Assembly (NCBI GenBank): GCA_947458575.1
Contig: CANHBE010000014.1
Span: 1 to 21,269, forward strand
Origin: Flavobacteriaceae bacterium
GTDB taxonomy: Bacteria > Bacteroidota > Bacteroidia > Flavobacteriales > Flavobacteriaceae
Direction: 5' to 3'
Length of the DNA: 21,269 nt
The translations under genes were made by a program, and so were the position numbers. This document shows positions 8,372 to 15,902 of the stretch, piece by piece (positions within the stretch are counted from its first letter, which is position 1; each line of letters begins with the position of its first letter). Below the pieces are notes generated by a model that saw only the letters and a list, made by a program, of their open reading frames with translations, ran no database searches and was not told where the DNA came from.

Positions 8372-8680
8372 GTCATGGCGAGGCACGAAGCCATCTGTTT
8401 ATTTTGTTCATAATTCTTCACTGTCATTGCGAGGAGGCACGACGAAGCAATCTGTTTAACCCTCCTCAATTCTCAATAGCACGACGAAGCAATCTGTTTA
8501 ACCCTCCTCAATTCTCAATAGCACGACGAAGCAATCTGTTCAACCCTTTCTCAATTCTCAATAGCACGACGAAGCAATCTGTTTAACCCTCTGTAAACAT
8601 CATGAGATTGCTTCGCTCCGTTGCACTACGCTCGCAATGACGGTTGGCTTCATTCCGTTGCACTGCGCTCGCAATGACCG
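8372..8680. repeat. Palindromic repeat array, left (42-bp period)
   Basis: A single diverged unit (GTCATGGCGAGGCACGAAGC, 8372-8391) abuts the hsdR start. From 8423 a 29-base unit (GTCATTGCGAGG to GAAGCAAT) opens four direct copies of GCACGACGAAGCAATCTGTT beginning at 8437, 8479, 8521 and 8564, separated by TTTAACCCTC-CTCAATTCTC-type linkers. Two inverted units follow (8604-8642 and about 8645-8678). The inverted unit 8604-8642 is identical over 39 bases to 9152-9190 in the right array. The array does not encode protein, except that its last unit supplies the end of the GIY-YIG gene. Confidence 0.93.
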
Positions 8681-8964
8681 ATTTCATCAAACAAATCCCT
8701 CCATTCCGGATTGACTCTGTTGATGAGGGCTTCTTTTTTAGCTCTGTTTCCTGCCTTTAGTTGTTTCTCGCGGGCTATGGCATCGCCAATCATTTGAAAA
8801 CTCTCGAAATATACCAATTTCTCCAAATTATACCGCGCTGAGAAAGAACCTTTGTATCGTTTTTCCTTATGCTCCATTATGCGGCCTGGCAAATCGGAAG
8901 TAACACCCACATATAGCGTGGTGTTGTTATTATTGGTTATAATGTATATAAATCCTGGTTTCAT
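8650..8964 (-). CDS. GIY-YIG nuclease-family protein bordered by repeats
   Basis: The protein has 104 residues from the ATG at 8964; a longer frame from 9018 would only translate the upstream repeat. The GIY-YIG core is present: Y7 in GFIYIIT, Y18-V-G20, Arg28 and His32 in the first helix, and Glu66 in REKQLK. Size and order fit the small single-domain family related to UPF0213/YhbQ. Such proteins are predicted nucleases, but their substrates are poorly known. The last nine residues (GHCERSATE) and the stop codon are encoded by a copy of the palindromic repeat, and the ATG lies eight bases from the edge of another copy. The gene is thus tightly embedded in repeat DNA, in the operon strand between hsdS and hsdR. 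It may be the partner protein of the repeat rather than part of the restriction system. Confidence 0.85.
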   Translation of the reverse strand: MKPGFIYIITNNNNTTLYVGVTSDLPGRIMEHKEKRYKGSFSARYNLEKLVYFESFQMIGDAIAREKQLKAGNRAKKEALINRVNPEWRDLFDEIGHCERSATE

Positions 8965-8971
8965 ATTAATA

Positions 8972-9220
8972 GTCATTGCGAGGAGGCACGACGAAGCAAT
9001 CTGTTCAACCCACCGCAATTCTCAATAGCACGACGAAGCAATCTGTTCAACTTTACGCCATTCTCAAAAGCGCAGCGAAGCAATCTGTTCAACCCACCGC
9101 AATTCTCAATAGCACGACGAAGCAATCTCATGAGCTTTACGGAATGTTGTGGAGATTGCTTCGCTCCGTTGCACTACGCTCGCAATGACGTATTGCTTCG
9201 TCGTGCCTCCTCGCAATGAC
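8972..9220. repeat. Palindromic repeat array, right (42-bp period)
   Basis: The array opens with the same 29-base unit as the left array (8972-9000) and closes with its exact inverse (9192-9220), giving perfect 29-base terminal inverted repeats. Inside are direct copies beginning at 8986, 9028, 9070 and 9112, exactly 42 bases apart; the third is variant (GCGCAGCGAAGC). A 39-base inverted unit at 9152-9190 is identical to 8604-8642. It ends six bases from the hsdS stop codon. Confidence 0.95.
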
Positions 9221-9226
9221 GCGTAC

Positions 9227-10423
9227 CTAACTAAACTCTTTTAACCGTACTTCACCGCTAATTAACTTGGGTAATAAGGTGTCGCGTAACTGGGTTAGGG
9301 TTTGGTTTTCAATTTTATTCTGAAAAATATTACGGTATAGGGGTTTTACTAAGTCATTAAATTTTATGTTAACTTCTTTCGAACCAATTATCATTTTTGC
9401 TGATTTTATTGCATCTGTCGAGAGATTAACCTGAACTCCACTATTAGCTTGACTTCTTAATCTTTCAATGAACTGATTTTCATTAGTTGTTAGATATAAA
9501 AATGAATAATCTATACCTAATTGATTTTTTGGTCTGATTAAACCAACTCTTTGATTAACTATATACTTGTAATTTTCATTAATTAATGCTGTATTTCCTA
9601 AAATAGCAACATTATCTTTCATGTCAGTCATTGCCATTAATAGATCGCCAACTTTCAAAACATATTTTTCTAGTTTTTCACATTTTAACTTGTTTATGTA
9701 ACTCTTAGTAGCATTTTCTTTTAAACCACCACCGCGCTCTATATGTCCCATTTTAAAAATGTGAAATGAATTTCCATCGTTCTCATTTTGTAAATCTCCA
9801 CTCTTAAATGCATAGCCATTAGTGAAATCAGCTATCTCATCTAACCGCTTCACTTCCCAACCCTTCGGAATCAACCCCAATTCACTTTCTACAAACTCCC
9901 CATCTTGAAACGGTCCGAAATCTACAAACCAATGTTTGTATAGTGCCATGGCCATTTCTTCGAGGGTTTTGTTGATGGCGAGGTTGTTTTCTATTTTGTC
10001 ATCTATGGTGGATAGGATGGAGGCGATGGATTGTTGTTCTTCAATTGATGGTAAGTCAATTTCAATCTTATTTAGAAGTTCGGTTGTTAAGCTCGGTATT
10101 GCTGAACCAACATCCATTGAAGCAAAATCTAGAACTTTTAAATTATAAAACAGGTATTTTGGAAAAGCAACTTCTTCGTTGATTTTGGACCAAAAAATGG
10201 TATCAACTGACCAAAATGGTTCATTTAAGTAAAAAATATTATTCAACGAACCCTTGCGAGGAATTAAGATTGTTTCTTTATCATATAACGCTTGATTACC
10301 ATAACGCATTATACCACCTGTACCATAAATGGGAATAGTTCCATCTTGCACTTTTTTATGGTCTTTTCCGTACTTTATTTCTAAAGCATCTGAAAGTTTA
10401 TATGTTTTCCAGTTGTTTGGCAT
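9227..10423 (-). CDS. hsdS: Type I restriction-modification specificity subunit S
   Basis: The protein has 398 residues, the normal length for a full two-TRD subunit. The first target-recognition domain covers about residues 1-125. The central conserved helix region reads LPSIEEQQSIASILSTIDDK and ALYKHWFVDFGPF (126-172). The second TRD starts at GLIPKGWEVKRLDEIADFTN (183-202). The C-terminal conserved helix with TLTQLRDTLLPKLISGEVRL closes the protein. It sets the bipartite DNA target for both methylation and restriction. Its ATG shares one base with the stop codon of orf777 (TAATG), so translation is probably coupled. DNA for the TRDs is noticeably more AT-rich than that for the central region (about 9830-10045), as expected after TRD exchange. 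Confidence 0.96.
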   Translation of the reverse strand: MPNNWKTYKLSDALEIKYGKDHKKVQDGTIPIYGTGGIMRYGNQALYDKETILIPRKGSLNNIFYLNEPFWSVDTIFWSKINEEVAFPKYLFYNLKVLDFASMDVGSAIPSLTTELLNKIEIDLPSIEEQQSIASILSTIDDKIENNLAINKTLEEMAMALYKHWFVDFGPFQDGEFVESELGLIPKGWEVKRLDEIADFTNGYAFKSGDLQNENDGNSFHIFKMGHIERGGGLKENATKSYINKLKCEKLEKYVLKVGDLLMAMTDMKDNVAILGNTALINENYKYIVNQRVGLIRPKNQLGIDYSFLYLTTNENQFIERLRSQANSGVQVNLSTDAIKSAKMIIGSKEVNIKFNDLVKPLYRNIFQNKIENQTLTQLRDTLLPKLISGEVRLKEFS

Positions 10424-12756
10424 TATGGTACTAAGTATGTTTTAATAACCCCATCAAACTTCTTCTTATAATTGTCGGAATAAATACTATACTTACGAAA
10501 GTAATCAGATTCTATTTTTAATAAATTTAATATTTCGTTGATAGCATCTTCTGTTAGTAAAATTTTTGTAAAATTTTCTATTGAATATTCGCCTTCTTTT
10601 TTATTATAATAATCAAAAATATTTGATACAATTTCATCAACTGGCTGGATTTCTTCTGATCCTTTCTCAACTTTATCTTTTTCATCTTTATTTATTTCGT
10701 AGATATAGATATCTCTAATTTCAGCCAGTCCTTTCGACAATTTGGTACCACTTACAGATTTTAAATCAACTATACTAGTTAAAATATCCGATAATTTTCT
10801 TACACCCTTAACTACTTCAAAATCTGTATCTATCATTGAAAGAATTTCATTTGAGATAGCACTACTATTTATTTTAAAATTAAGTAACGAAACATGGTCT
10901 AAATATTTACCTGGTTTAAATAGGTGCCAATATCGCAAACTGGGATTTTTTGATTGGTATTCCTTTCTAAATTCTTGAAAAGTATTATCCCAAGTAAGTA
11001 CCGTAGGATCTATCAATTCTATTTCCGTATCATAAATATGCATAAATAGTAAACTATCAAATTTTAATGATCTAGGCTTCCTGTTTGTATCATGTCGAGA
11101 ATATATATCACCAAGTGTTTTTGAAATTTTTTGAAAATCACTTCTGGTTTTATAATCGGTGTCATATTTGTGAACTACATCAATATTTACGTTATTATCT
11201 TTAAATAATTTGATCAAAAATTGTTGTAGATAGTCATTGTTCTCTTCTTTATTGACCATACTTAATGAAATCCCAAAATCCTCAATATATTCTTCAAAGT
11301 TACCTTCAAAGAGTTTGTGTTCTTTAATCTTTAAAAAAAAATTTAATAATTCATTTGATGATCCGCCTAAACTTTCTAATAATCCTAAATCATAAAGAGG
11401 TATCATTTTGATAGTGACGTTTAAATAATCAGCCAATTCTATGATATAAGGCTCAATAGTATTGTAAACGGTATTATTATCGAAACTTTCTATTAAGTGA
11501 AATAAATTTTTTGCAACTTTAAATCTGTAGTTATCATATTCAAAATCTTCTTCTTTCATCGCCAACAGAAGAAATATTAAAACAGGGGTGTCGAGAAATA
11601 TTTCTTTATTTTGCCTTCTTGCGTATGCGTCAAATTCTGAACTATTTATTAAATCTCTATATAGTTTGCCAGCTGAAATTTTAATTATAAAATCATTTTC
11701 ACTACATAATGAGACAACTTCATATATAAATTTTTTGACATCAATAGAATGAATCAGTTTTTCACTAACATACAATATCAAATCTTGTATTTCTGAATTT
11801 TCACCATTTAAAGTTTCGTAGGTTTCATTTATCTCATTAACATCAATTTCCTTATATCTTTTAAAGATGTTATATATTTTATCAATAATTACTTTTAATT
11901 CGATATCTCCTTCGTAACTACTTATTATTTTTTGTAGATTGGTAAGGAATTCCCTTTCAAGCAAATCGGAATCTTCTTTTATACTGACAAGGTTGTTTTT
12001 CTCATCTTGAGTAAGTTGATAATTAAGTTCGTCAACTTTTTCAATTTTATTTTTTGTTAAAAGGTTTTCGAAAACTTTGTTACAATAATATTCAGGGGTT
12101 TGTAAATTAAATTCAGTTTCTAATTTTAAACTTACTTCAGTTTTATTTAGTATTGATTTGGTACATGTAAAAAATTCATTTAATACAAAAGCATATATAA
12201 ATCTTTCTTTTAATTCAATAGAGTCACTATTGTGATTTAGTAAATCAAAACACATTTTATCATTTTCACTAAAATAGGACTTTTCATCTTTTAAAAACTC
12301 TCCAAGTAAATCTCGTAATTTATCACGAGAAGCCATGAAATCAGGTTTTTCCAAATAAGTAGCAATTAATTTATTATCAAACATTTCCAATCCAATTGAA
12401 TAGTCTCTTTTTGCAACTTCTTTTAATTCATTTACTTTGTCTTGTGAAGCTCCTTTTGAATAATAAAAGTAAAAATTATCTGAATAACCATACTGTTCTA
12501 TTGTTTTATAGATTTTAACAAAATCTTTTTCGAGTTTTGTATAAACATTACTATCTACAGTTACTTGTAAAGGTATTTTTTTTGCAACTTTATTAGTAAA
12601 AATTTGCATATCAATACCTCCATCACCTTTTCCATCAGTTAAAGAAACAGTATCAATTTTAAAGTAATCTTTTATAAATATTTTTATAAATTCATCAAAT
12701 TGATCTTTTGTTAAACCATCAATCCATCTAGTAATATTCTTTGTATAATCTTTCAT
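10423..12756 (-). CDS. Orf777: Mrr-like plus PIN-like protein inside the hsd operon
   Basis: The protein has 777 residues with no signal or membrane segment. The N-terminal ~150 residues have the outline of an Mrr-type PD-(D/E)XK domain: TDGKGDGGID with Asp45 and Asp49, then LQVT (Gln64-Thr66) where a catalytic (E/Q)xK is expected, so the lysine appears to be missing. A long helical middle follows. From about 385 there is a PIN-like signature: IFLDTPVLI (Asp389), a possible acidic residue in EPYIIE (435-440), FDSLLFMHIYD (Asp567) and VLTWDNTF (Asp590), in canonical order. If real, the protein would cut RNA or DNA. It starts two bases after the hsdM stop and overlaps the hsdS start by one base, so it is co-translated with the methyltransferase and specificity subunits. 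It is much more AT-rich than hsdM and hsdR, suggesting separate origin. Restriction-linked orfs are known in other hsd loci, but I do not recognise this one. Confidence 0.85.
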   Translation of the reverse strand: MKDYTKNITRWIDGLTKDQFDEFIKIFIKDYFKIDTVSLTDGKGDGGIDMQIFTNKVAKKIPLQVTVDSNVYTKLEKDFVKIYKTIEQYGYSDNFYFYYSKGASQDKVNELKEVAKRDYSIGLEMFDNKLIATYLEKPDFMASRDKLRDLLGEFLKDEKSYFSENDKMCFDLLNHNSDSIELKERFIYAFVLNEFFTCTKSILNKTEVSLKLETEFNLQTPEYYCNKVFENLLTKNKIEKVDELNYQLTQDEKNNLVSIKEDSDLLEREFLTNLQKIISSYEGDIELKVIIDKIYNIFKRYKEIDVNEINETYETLNGENSEIQDLILYVSEKLIHSIDVKKFIYEVVSLCSENDFIIKISAGKLYRDLINSSEFDAYARRQNKEIFLDTPVLIFLLLAMKEEDFEYDNYRFKVAKNLFHLIESFDNNTVYNTIEPYIIELADYLNVTIKMIPLYDLGLLESLGGSSNELLNFFLKIKEHKLFEGNFEEYIEDFGISLSMVNKEENNDYLQQFLIKLFKDNNVNIDVVHKYDTDYKTRSDFQKISKTLGDIYSRHDTNRKPRSLKFDSLLFMHIYDTEIELIDPTVLTWDNTFQEFRKEYQSKNPSLRYWHLFKPGKYLDHVSLLNFKINSSAISNEILSMIDTDFEVVKGVRKLSDILTSIVDLKSVSGTKLSKGLAEIRDIYIYEINKDEKDKVEKGSEEIQPVDEIVSNIFDYYNKKEGEYSIENFTKILLTEDAINEILNLLKIESDYFRKYSIYSDNYKKKFDGVIKTYLVP

Positions 12757-12758
12757 AT

Positions 12759-14471
12759 TTACAATTTCTCAAAATTCTCCAATATCTTTTTTTGCAACTC
12801 ATTCCCTTTCTCAAACTGCGCCTCCAACTGCATTTTTAAAGCCTCCATTTTATCTTCAAACAAAATGCCGTCGTCTTCTACTTCTTCAGTGCCAACGTAT
12901 ATTCCTGGGGTTAGTTTGTAGTCTTGATTTTGTACTTCGGTAAGGGTGGCGGCGTAGCAGTAGCCGTCGGTGTTTTGGTAGTCATGGCGAGGTACGAAGC
13001 CATCTGTAGTGGTTTTACGTATGGTTTCAACAGTTTGCTTCGCTGCGCTCGCAATGACGGTTTGCTTAGTTTCAACAGATTGCTTCCCACTTCGTTCCTC
13101 GTGGTTCGCAATGGCGTTGCGCCATGCGTGGTAAGTTGCGGCAACTTTGTCTACATCGGCGTCAGTAAACACACGCAATTTGCGGCTTTCCATGGTTCCC
13201 ATTTTGCTGGTGTCTATGAATAAGATTTCGTCGGTGCGTTTGCGGTGTATGCCGTCTTTGCCGTCGCGGTTCTTGCTGAGTATGAAGATGCAGGCGGGTA
13301 TGCCTGTGGTGAGGAATAGTTTATCGGGTAGGCGAATGATGCAATCAATCATGTTGTTGTTTACCATGAATTCGCGTACGTTTTTCTCGCCTTTGTTGTT
13401 CGAGGTCATGGCGCCGTTTGCCATAACGACAGAGGCGGTTCCTTTGTCGCTAAGGTGGCTCCAGAAGGTTTGCATCCACATATAGTTGGCATTACCATCG
13501 GTGGTAAATTCTTCTTTAGGTCCGAATAGGCGCGGGTCGTTTTCGGGCAAATCTTCAGGATGCCATTGGCTTACGTTAAACGGTGGGTTTACGATGATAA
13601 AGTCTGCCTTCAGGTCGGGGAATTTGTCTTGTAGGAGTGAGTCGCCTAAGCGCACATCAAAGGACAGGTCGCGTAGGGCTAAGTTCATTTTGCACAAGCG
13701 TAATGTACCGTCGTAACGCTCTTGTCCGTAAATGGCTATATTCTTTTTATCACCGCCATGCGATTCTAAGAATTTTAAAGATTGCACAAACATACCGCCA
13801 CTACCGCAAGCGGCATCAAAGATTTTACCTTCGTAGGGTTCGATCATTTCCACCATGAGGCGCACAATACTGCCGGGCGTAAAGAATTGCCCGGCACCTG
13901 AACCTTCAGCCAAAGCAAACTTACCGATATAGTACTCGTACACTCTGCCAAGAATATCACTTTCGGGATTTTCTTTTTGGGAGAGTTTGGGGTTGGAGAG
14001 TAAGTTAATTAGCCCGCCAACTTGTCGAGCGGTGAGCTGGCTTTTTACGAAAATACGGGGTAAGATTCCTTTTAAGTCAGGGCGAAATTTAGCTAAGGTC
14101 GCGTCAAGAGTATCGAAAGCGTCATCTACGATTACTTTGATGTTGTCTTGTTCGGCGTTGGCTTTAAGGTATTCCCAAGTGGCTTCTTTTGGAATGATGT
14201 ATATGTTTTTCGAGAGATATTCGTCGGTATCGTTTAAGATATCATTGATCTCGTCGTCGTTGGTGGTGTAATAGGAAGAGCTTTTATCTTGCACCAAATA
14301 GTTGAGTTCTTGTTTGCGTATCTCATAGCGCTCGGACATGTGCTTGAGGAATATCATCGGCAGCACATAGTCTTTGTATTGATTTTCAGCTACTGCACCG
14401 CGGAGTTCGTTGGCGGCTTTCCAGAGTTCTTGTTCGAAATTGATGTCGGCTTTGATGGTTTGTTTTGCCAT
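12759..14471 (-). CDS. hsdM: Type I restriction-modification DNA methyltransferase subunit M
   Basis: The protein has 570 residues from the ATG at 14471 (MAKQTIKADINFEQELWKAA). The frame stays open to 14618, but the extra 49 residues look non-coding and contain the promoter. The N-terminal helical domain ends near RKQELNYLV. The methyltransferase core has the AdoMet motif FDAACGSGGMF (about 219-228) and the catalytic N6-adenine motif NPPF (295-298). The FFTPG segment is typical. HsdM methylates adenine in the target chosen by HsdS and joins HsdR for restriction. Residues 453-497 are an in-frame insert made of the palindromic repeat. It lies in the linker between the TYHAWRN and DGYCYAATLTEV segments, outside the catalytic core, so activity may persist. 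It is the first gene of the operon. Confidence 0.96.
   Translation of the reverse strand: MAKQTIKADINFEQELWKAANELRGAVAENQYKDYVLPMIFLKHMSERYEIRKQELNYLVQDKSSSYYTTNDDEINDILNDTDEYLSKNIYIIPKEATWEYLKANAEQDNIKVIVDDAFDTLDATLAKFRPDLKGILPRIFVKSQLTARQVGGLINLLSNPKLSQKENPESDILGRVYEYYIGKFALAEGSGAGQFFTPGSIVRLMVEMIEPYEGKIFDAACGSGGMFVQSLKFLESHGGDKKNIAIYGQERYDGTLRLCKMNLALRDLSFDVRLGDSLLQDKFPDLKADFIIVNPPFNVSQWHPEDLPENDPRLFGPKEEFTTDGNANYMWMQTFWSHLSDKGTASVVMANGAMTSNNKGEKNVREFMVNNNMIDCIIRLPDKLFLTTGIPACIFILSKNRDGKDGIHRKRTDEILFIDTSKMGTMESRKLRVFTDADVDKVAATYHAWRNAIANHEERSGKQSVETKQTVIASAAKQTVETIRKTTTDGFVPRHDYQNTDGYCYAATLTEVQNQDYKLTPGIYVGTEEVEDDGILFEDKMEALKMQLEAQFEKGNELQKKILENFEKL
12981..13115 (-). repeat. Palindromic repeat inserted in frame within hsdM
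   Basis: The 135 bases (45 codons, no stop) contain three units of the same family as the arrays around the GIY-YIG gene. One is direct (GTCATGGCGAGGTACGAAGC from 12981) and two are inverted (TTGCTTCGCTGCGCTCGCAA near 13029-13048, and AGATTGCTTCCCACTTCG... to GCAATGGCG, 13077-13115). The encoded segment, from AIANHEERSG to TDGFVPRHD, has no counterpart in the HsdM family as I know it. Confidence 0.88.
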
Positions 14472-14506
14472 GTTTGGTTTATGGAGTGGTTTGTTTGTGT
14501 TTTTTT

Positions 14507-14537
14507 CAAACTTAGGGAAATTTGTTTGGTGTTGCAA
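14507..14537 (-). promoter_or_regulatory. Promoter of the hsd operon
   Basis: On the minus strand TAAGTTTG (14514-14507) matches the Bacteroidota -7 box TAnnTTTG. It is preceded by TTG (14537-14535) with 20 bases between, as expected for the -33 box. Transcription would start near 14500, leaving about 30 bases of leader before the hsdM ATG. This supports the start at 14471 over the longer frame. Confidence 0.6.
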
Positions 14538-14725
14538 GGGGAGAGGGTATTGTGTGTGGATAATTGCTATTGGCGTCAGCGTATTAGAAATCGGGCTATT
14601 TGGGATTACAGTCTGCATTTTGTTACGGTATTATGCCAGTTATTTGGGTTATTACAATTCTTTATTTGAGAAATAGTATTGCGGTTTGCAGCTGCAAGGA
14701 GTTGGCGATTTCGAAGCACAAAACT

Positions 14726-14816
14726 GTCAACCAACACAAAACTTGTATAGAAGCACAAAGTCCCAAGTTTGCACTTCACCCCGCCTAACTCTAAACTCGT
14801 GTTAGCGTTATGGCGT
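14726..14816 (-). repeat. attC-like imperfect palindrome E
   Basis: The ends CCAACACAAAACTT (14731-14744) and AAACTCGTGTTAGC (14793-14806) are inverted around AAC/GTT with several mismatches. It sits ten bases 3' of the gene ending at 14826. The interior lacks the AGTAAACGAACAATT core seen in A-C, so it is a weaker member. The rest of the 354-base gap (14472-14825) holds the hsd promoter and nothing else recognised. Confidence 0.35.
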
Positions 14817-14825
14817 TTTTTTTCA

Positions 14826-15371
14826 TTAGTTTATTCTGTCTTTTGTTACAACTTTAGATTTATTTTTAATTGTCGGCTTTCTCTCGTCCCTAACAACAAT
14901 TTTAAATCCTAAACAGTCTGCTTCAGTAACATTATAATGGTCATTTGTCACATTAGCAATGTCAAAATAGAACCGAAACTCGTCATTTCGATTAAAGTTC
15001 TTTATTATGTAGCTGCATTCGTTCGGCTTTTTGTTTTTTGGTTTGATATCGTCTTTGCCGGTCTTACAGAAACTACTTTGCTTAATAATTTTGGCATCCG
15101 CATCGAATTCAAATATTATTCTGAACGATGCAATGTCTTTACCGGTAGTGTTTTCAAGTCTAAACTCTTTAGTGTAAATATTGTTATGCTGTTCACCTGA
15201 CTCAGACATAATTGGTATTTTAGTAATCACATCATCGTCAACATAACAACATTTCATCTCTTGAATACGATTTGACCACTTGTTATAAATTATTGTCAGT
15301 GATGCGCCTCCTAAACCACCAAGTAGGTAAGTATAGTTTTGCTCAATAAATTGTAGTATTTGTTGGACCAT
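14826..15371 (-). CDS. Membrane-anchored hypothetical protein
   Basis: The protein has 181 residues. A short hydrophobic segment, YLLGGLGGASLTIIY (about 15-29), probably anchors it in the membrane near its N-terminus. The rest is soluble, with alternating hydrophobic residues (FRLENTTGKDIASFRIIFEF and FRFYFDIANVT) suggesting a beta-sandwich. It ends in a lysine-rich tail. No family is recognised. It begins four bases after the stop of the PD-(D/E)XK-like gene at 15376, so the two are co-transcribed and likely act together. An attC-like site follows it. The pair behaves like one cassette. Confidence 0.7.
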   Translation of the reverse strand: MVQQILQFIEQNYTYLLGGLGGASLTIIYNKWSNRIQEMKCCYVDDDVITKIPIMSESGEQHNNIYTKEFRLENTTGKDIASFRIIFEFDADAKIIKQSSFCKTGKDDIKPKNKKPNECSYIIKNFNRNDEFRFYFDIANVTNDHYNVTEADCLGFKIVVRDERKPTIKNKSKVVTKDRIN

Positions 15372-15375
15372 AATC

Positions 15376-15762
15376 TTATTCGTAGTTTATGGTGTAACGT
15401 CCATTTTGAACTCTGTAAGTTCCAAATCTTGCCTTAATCCCATTCTGTCTGCATAGGAGTTCAGCCATTCCTTTAGATGCAAATGGAACTAATAAATAGA
15501 ATGTTCCCCCAAGCTGTGAATAGGTCTTCCACTGTTGTACTTCATTGTTGTTAACACTGTCTGATGTCTCAACTTCAATCACAAATTTCACTGTATTGTC
15601 ACCAGCAGGAGTAATTATAATGTCGGGATACTGTCCGTTTATGCTAGTATTCTTCTGTTGGTTAGGATTTGTGTAAACCCTGTGATTGATTTTGTCCAAG
15701 TTGTTGTATGCAGCTTGAATTACACTGTCGTGTTCGTTTTGAGTATAAGGTCTAATTGCCAT
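15376..15762 (-). CDS. Small PD-(D/E)XK-like protein
   Basis: The protein has 128 residues. The segment GQYPDIIIT (Asp47) followed by FVIEVETSDSV (Glu63-Val-Glu65) and QQWKTY has the layout of a PD-(D/E)XK nuclease fold, with glutamate where lysine is usual in the ExK motif. The C-terminal half (TFYLLVPFASKGMAELLC) continues an alpha/beta pattern. It may be a nuclease, or a fold member used for binding. It has no signal peptide. It is the first gene of a two-gene unit with the membrane protein at 14826. The ATG at 15762 gives MAIRPYTQNEHDSVI, a plausible start. Confidence 0.7.
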   Translation of the reverse strand: MAIRPYTQNEHDSVIQAAYNNLDKINHRVYTNPNQQKNTSINGQYPDIIITPAGDNTVKFVIEVETSDSVNNNEVQQWKTYSQLGGTFYLLVPFASKGMAELLCRQNGIKARFGTYRVQNGRYTINYE

Positions 15763-15902
15763 ATTAATTTTTAGTTTCTTGTTAGACTGTTTTATTTCTG
15801 TGTTGTCGTCATATGCTTACCGCTACCGTTTCTATACCACTCCAATTTCCCAACCAATTTTTCAACGCTAGAACTTATACCAACTCCCAAAAAAAACTTT
15901 AC

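Noticed and set aside
8372..8386. HsdR start at the GTG at 8386
   Set aside because: Its five codons are repeat sequence; the ATG at 8371 begins the family-like MTTEALIEQATIDWL.
8965..9018. Longer start of the GIY-YIG gene
   Set aside because: The extra 18 residues are a translation of the upstream repeat unit.
8423..9220. CRISPR array or multiple small genes in the 42-bp arrays
   Set aside because: The linkers between units are the same in each copy, and inverted units are mixed in. Frames such as the plus frame at 8356-8586 only translate the repeat.
14472..14618. Longer HsdM start at 14618
   Set aside because: The 49 added residues are unlike the family, and the region contains a well-spaced promoter (14507-14537).
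14289..14669. Plus-strand protein of 126 residues opposite the hsdM start
   Set aside because: It is the antisense shadow of a strongly supported gene and runs through the hsd promoter.
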